From JAYOEY01 sp038116945 (GTDB taxonomy: Bacteria; Pseudomonadota; Alphaproteobacteria; MPNO01; UBA2964), in assembly GCA_038116945.1 (NCBI GenBank), contig JAYOEY010000009.1, positions 85,822 through 149,821 of the forward strand: a stretch of 64,000 bases of DNA. Direction: 5' to 3'. The notes below the pieces were generated by a model. It made no database searches. It saw only the letters and a list, made by a program, of their open reading frames with translations, and had not been told where the DNA came from. Position 1 is the stretch's first letter; each line of letters begins with the position of its first letter. Of the stretch, positions 61,508 through 64,000 are shown piece by piece. The translations under genes were made by a program, and so were the position numbers.

Positions 61508-62194
61508 ATGGCAAAGCCGGAAGAATTTGAGGATCACTGTTGGAAAGATGTCGTCCCGTCGGAGGATTTGACGACGTACAAGCCGTATGCGCGCGAGACC
61601 TATATCGGCGAAAGCCCGGCGCTGCTCGCGATCGATCTGTACAACCTGGTCTACAAGGGCGGCGACGGGTTGCCACACGAGCTTGATGCGGAGTACCCGA
61701 ATTCCTGCGGAAAATACGCGAATGAAGCCATCGAGCCGACCAAGCGGCTGTTCGCTGCGGCAAGAGCTGCGGGCATTCCCATTTTTTATGTGACGGCGCA
61801 ATATTCGCCACATCGGGTGCAGTCGACCAGACGGGGCTCGCTCCCCATCACAGAACATGACTGCGAAATACACGACGCGTTCGCGCCGCAGCCCGAGGAC
61901 ACCGTCTTTCGCAAGGAACGGCCGAGTGCGTTTTTCGGGACGCCGCTGATCGCGCATCTGAACCAGCGTCGGGTCGACAGCCTGATTGTCTGCGGCGAAA
62001 GCACGTCCGGCTGCGTTCGCGCCAGCGTTCTGGAAGCCCATATGTTCGGGCTGCATGTTTCAGTGGTTGAGGAATGCGTGTTTGATCGCAGCGAGATCAT
62101 TCACAAGGTGAATCTGTTCGACATGCACCACAAATACGCCGATGTCATGAAGCTTGACGAAGTAGTGACCCATCTAAACCGTTTACATAACTAG
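61508..62194 (+). CDS. Isochorismatase-like cysteine hydrolase
   Basis: 228 residues. The cysteine-hydrolase triad is D43 (AIDLYN), K136 (FRKERPSAFFGT) and C169 (ESTSGCVRAS), as in N-carbamoylsarcosine amidase and related. It hydrolyses an amide or isochorismate-like ether. The ATG at 61508 is preceded by AAGGG at 61496-61500; earlier frame starts lack a spaced site. Stands alone after the kinase. It is the last gene with the composition of the rest of the window. Confidence 0.87.
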   Translation: MAKPEEFEDHCWKDVVPSEDLTTYKPYARETYIGESPALLAIDLYNLVYKGGDGLPHELDAEYPNSCGKYANEAIEPTKRLFAAARAAGIPIFYVTAQYSPHRVQSTRRGSLPITEHDCEIHDAFAPQPEDTVFRKERPSAFFGTPLIAHLNQRRVDSLIVCGESTSGCVRASVLEAHMFGLHVSVVEECVFDRSEIIHKVNLFDMHHKYADVMKLDEVVTHLNRLHN

Positions 62195-62252
62195 CTTTTT
62201 TTGGTATTGTATTCTCTGAGGACGTCCATCGATACGTCCAAGGAGAGAACAG

Positions 62253-62657
62253 ATGCCTAGGCAGAACCGCTATGGCCCCGGCATCACTAAGCAGAAGCAC
62301 GGCTTCTATGCCACCAGACAGGTTCCGCCCCACCTACGGTACACCATAGGCAAGAAGCGCCTCATACAGACCCTTCAGACAGACTCTATCAGCGAAGCCA
62401 GACGACGGGCACCATTGGTCCTCGCCAAGTTTGACGCGATGCTACAGAAGCCCACAGAGCCCTTGGATGTCCATTGGTGGAGGGCGATGCTACAGGATGC
62501 CTCTGAGGAGGCGTTGGAGGTGTTCCATGATGAGGTGGACCCTATCGTCAGCCTTGAGGACCACGAGGAGCGGAACCGCATCAAGCAGCAAGTCCTGAGT
62601 CCACTGACCGAGAGTCATGTCGAAGCGTACTTACAGTCACTGGACCATAGAGTATAG
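62253..62657 (+). CDS. Truncated tyrosine integrase: N-terminal DUF6538 arm only
   Basis: 134 residues. The start (MPRQNRYGPGITKQKHGFYATRQVPPHLRYTIGKKRLIQTLQTDS) matches the DUF6538 N-terminal domain of phage-type integrases (key: YATRQVPPHLR, IGKKRLIQTL). A full integrase would have about 400 residues with an R-H-R-Y catalytic domain; none follows. AAGGAG precedes the ATG. Codon use with many ACA/CTA/AGA differs from upstream genes. It marks a decayed integration event. Confidence 0.78.
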   Translation: MPRQNRYGPGITKQKHGFYATRQVPPHLRYTIGKKRLIQTLQTDSISEARRRAPLVLAKFDAMLQKPTEPLDVHWWRAMLQDASEEALEVFHDEVDPIVSLEDHEERNRIKQQVLSPLTESHVEAYLQSLDHRV

Positions 62658-62722
62658 AGGGGGGCCCATTTGTTAGGACAGTCTGAAGGCTTTTCTAAGG
62701 TGTATTCCGTTGACAAGGAAAG

Positions 62723-63571
62723 ATGATGAAGTACGTTTCCATCGTGCAAAAGCTCTTGAAACTGGTCCTCAATCAGTTTCAGAATCTGTTAGTTGTTGTG
62801 GGTCGGATTGCAGGGATAATCAATTTTCCGGTGCCCCAAAATTCGGCGATGAGAAAAACCTCATCCAACAGCATCCGTCATTATTACCTTTCAGGTATCC
62901 AAACCTATCTCCCGATCGTCTCTTTTGCGCTCCAAAAAAAGGTCGCGTTTGACCAGCCTATCAAAGTACTCGACTTTGGATGCGGTGTTGGCCGTCAGTT
63001 GCATCATTTTACGTCGCATTTCCCGCGACCAGCCTATTTTGCCTGCGATATCGACGATACTTCGATCGCCTTTATTGCAGATAACTATCCGAAAGTTGAA
63101 ACCTACGTAAATAGTTTCAGCCCGCCGCTAAAATATCCTGACGAGATGTTTGACATGGTGTATTCGGTGTCGATTTTTTCTCACTTGAGCATGGACGACC
63201 AGAAAGCCTGGCTCGAGGAACTGGCCAGGGTCACCAGGCCCGGAGGCTACTGCTTCTTAACGGTAGAGGGAGCCACTGCTTTATCGTCACTAAGCTATGC
63301 GTTTGGCGAAGATGAAGCCACGCGCAGCGCAAGACTTGATGAATGCGGTTGGCTTTACAAAGAATACGAAGGCTTGCAAGAGTATCTGAATAATCAAAAT
63401 ACCCTGAAGATCACTGCCCAAATGGTCGGTGTAGAGGGTAGCTACGGCAGCATGGTGCTTTCGTCAGCCTATATCCGGGAGAACTGGGACGGAGACCTGT
63501 TTGAGGTTACCGATATCATCGAAGGTATTATTGACCATCGGCAGGATCTGGTGGTGATGCGTCGCAAATAA
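62723..63571 (+). CDS. Class I SAM-dependent methyltransferase
   Basis: 282 residues. Motif I is VLDFGCGVGRQL, followed by ACDIDDTSIAF and DMVYSVSIFSHL, RVTRPGGYCFLTV. N-terminal 65 residues are hydrophobic and helical. Base composition is visibly more AT-rich than the rest of the window, pointing to recent acquisition with the integrase remnant. Surface-glycan methyltransferases look like this; the substrate is unknown. ATG at 62726 is an equally good start. Confidence 0.82.
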   Translation: MMKYVSIVQKLLKLVLNQFQNLLVVVGRIAGIINFPVPQNSAMRKTSSNSIRHYYLSGIQTYLPIVSFALQKKVAFDQPIKVLDFGCGVGRQLHHFTSHFPRPAYFACDIDDTSIAFIADNYPKVETYVNSFSPPLKYPDEMFDMVYSVSIFSHLSMDDQKAWLEELARVTRPGGYCFLTVEGATALSSLSYAFGEDEATRSARLDECGWLYKEYEGLQEYLNNQNTLKITAQMVGVEGSYGSMVLSSAYIRENWDGDLFEVTDIIEGIIDHRQDLVVMRRK

Positions 63572-63733
63572 GCGAGACAGGCTGCCGGGTTTCGGTGTCG
63601 GCTAACCACTGAATAGCCCCTGGATTTGTAGAGGCTGATGTGCTTCCCGGATTCTGACGAAGTCGCAGGCGTTCTGGAATCGCGTGCGAGCAATTCGGCG
63701 GCGGCGAGGATCGCCTAGCGCGAAAGCGCCGCT

Positions 63734-63967
63734 TCAGTACGGCAGCATCGTCGCGACGACCAGGCAGGTAAACATCGCTGCGGCGACGGAGCTTCCAATA
63801 TTGACCTTGCGCCGGATACGGCGGGCGCGCTGACGCCGGGCGTCCAGCAGCCGTTGCGCTGCCATGGCTTCTTCAATTGCCGCGCGCCGTTCTTCGCGTT
63901 CGTTCAGTTCCGTTTCGAGCATTTGAACGCGGAGTGAGATCAGGTCTCTGAGTTCGTCTGGCCGCAT
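63734..63967 (-). CDS. Small coiled-coil protein with C-terminal membrane helix (5' end may lie beyond the window)
   Basis: About 77 residues from ATG 63967: a charged coiled-coil region (LRDLISLRVQMLETELNEREERRAAIEEAM, given by segment), then RRQRARRIRRK, then a membrane helix (SVAAAMFTCLVVATMLPY). The frame is open to the window edge, so the protein may be longer. It looks like a tail-anchored small protein. No family recognised; function unknown. Confidence 0.5.
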   Translation of the reverse strand: MRPDELRDLISLRVQMLETELNEREERRAAIEEAMAAQRLLDARRQRARRIRRKVNIGSSVAAAMFTCLVVATMLPY

Positions 63968-64000
63968 CTGCAACAGGCGCGCAGCGCCCGCCCGGGCGTT

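Noticed and set aside
63590..63660. Possible insertion-sequence end (AATAGCCCCTGG)
   Set aside because: No matching inverted repeat at the other side and no transposase gene; only a faint resemblance.

Overview
The window is a gene-dense, GC-rich stretch of bacterial chromosome. It most likely comes from an alphaproteobacterium, perhaps a Rhodospirillales/Kiloniellales-type environmental lineage; that finer placement is inference. Support for Alphaproteobacteria: an aapJQMP-type amino-acid ABC operon, the phaC / DUF6489 / phaJ / phasin / phaR polyhydroxyalkanoate cluster, DUF1194, a PdhS (PleC/DivJ)-like histidine kinase preceded by CtrA-type TTAA boxes, and a CobW/HisI pair. No rRNA, tRNA, CRISPR array or intact insertion sequence was seen, and no gene-free stretch exceeds 300 bases.

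Layout. 0-5 kb: amidohydrolase, O-antigen-ligase-like membrane protein, leaderless periplasmic-binding-fold protein, glutathionyl-hydroquinone reductase, DUF2937. 5-10 kb: a GntR/FCD repressor divergent from FAH hydrolase - NMT1-type ABC transporter - OsmC, with two copies of one operator between them. 10-13 kb: modABC plus a monooxygenase-fold gene behind a perfect molybdate-type palindrome. 13-17 kb: leftward run nudix - sseA - metC - hisI - cobW. 17-22 kb: flavin monooxygenase plus alpha/beta hydrolase, then DJ-1, VOC and ornithine-cyclodeaminase-like genes. 22-28 kb: TlpA, CopD, a MoxR ATPase and its VWA partner split by an orphan Bug-type binding protein, cupin, second flavin monooxygenase. 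28-30.3 kb: a repetitive PEP-CTERM surface protein broken by a single-base frameshift. 30.5-35 kb: metallo-beta-lactamase-fold hydrolase, 3-hydroxyanthranilate dioxygenase, RidA, then a membrane/TPR-like protein with a secreted caspase-like protease. 35-43 kb: second Bug protein, GlcG, aldolase, FAH, and a leftward operon hydrolase - monooxygenase - hydrolase - type II asparaginase. 43-47.7 kb: Rid-family protein overlapping a NodZ/FUT8-like glycosyltransferase, LysR, a diiron oxidase-fold protein, GFA and another hydrolase. 47.7-51.6 kb: PHA granule cluster with PhaR operator palindromes. 51.7-60 kb: CoxL-like molybdoenzyme with DUF1194, then aapJQMP - threonine synthase. 60-62 kb: PdhS-like kinase and isochorismatase. 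62.2-64 kb: a likely acquired tail with a truncated integrase, a lower-GC methyltransferase and a small membrane protein.

The genes together suggest a heterotroph that scavenges many small organic substrates (ABC and Bug-type binding proteins, flavin monooxygenases coupled to hydrolases, FAH enzymes), stores carbon as PHA and uses molybdoenzymes. The most checkable new observations are the paired operators at three divergent or upstream promoters (GntR, Mo-box, PhaR), the CtrA boxes before the PdhS-like kinase, the frameshift in the PEP-CTERM gene, the Cys-nucleophile hydrolase, the Arg-less Rid protein fused translationally to a fucosyltransferase-like gene, and the EF-hand-bearing secreted caspase.
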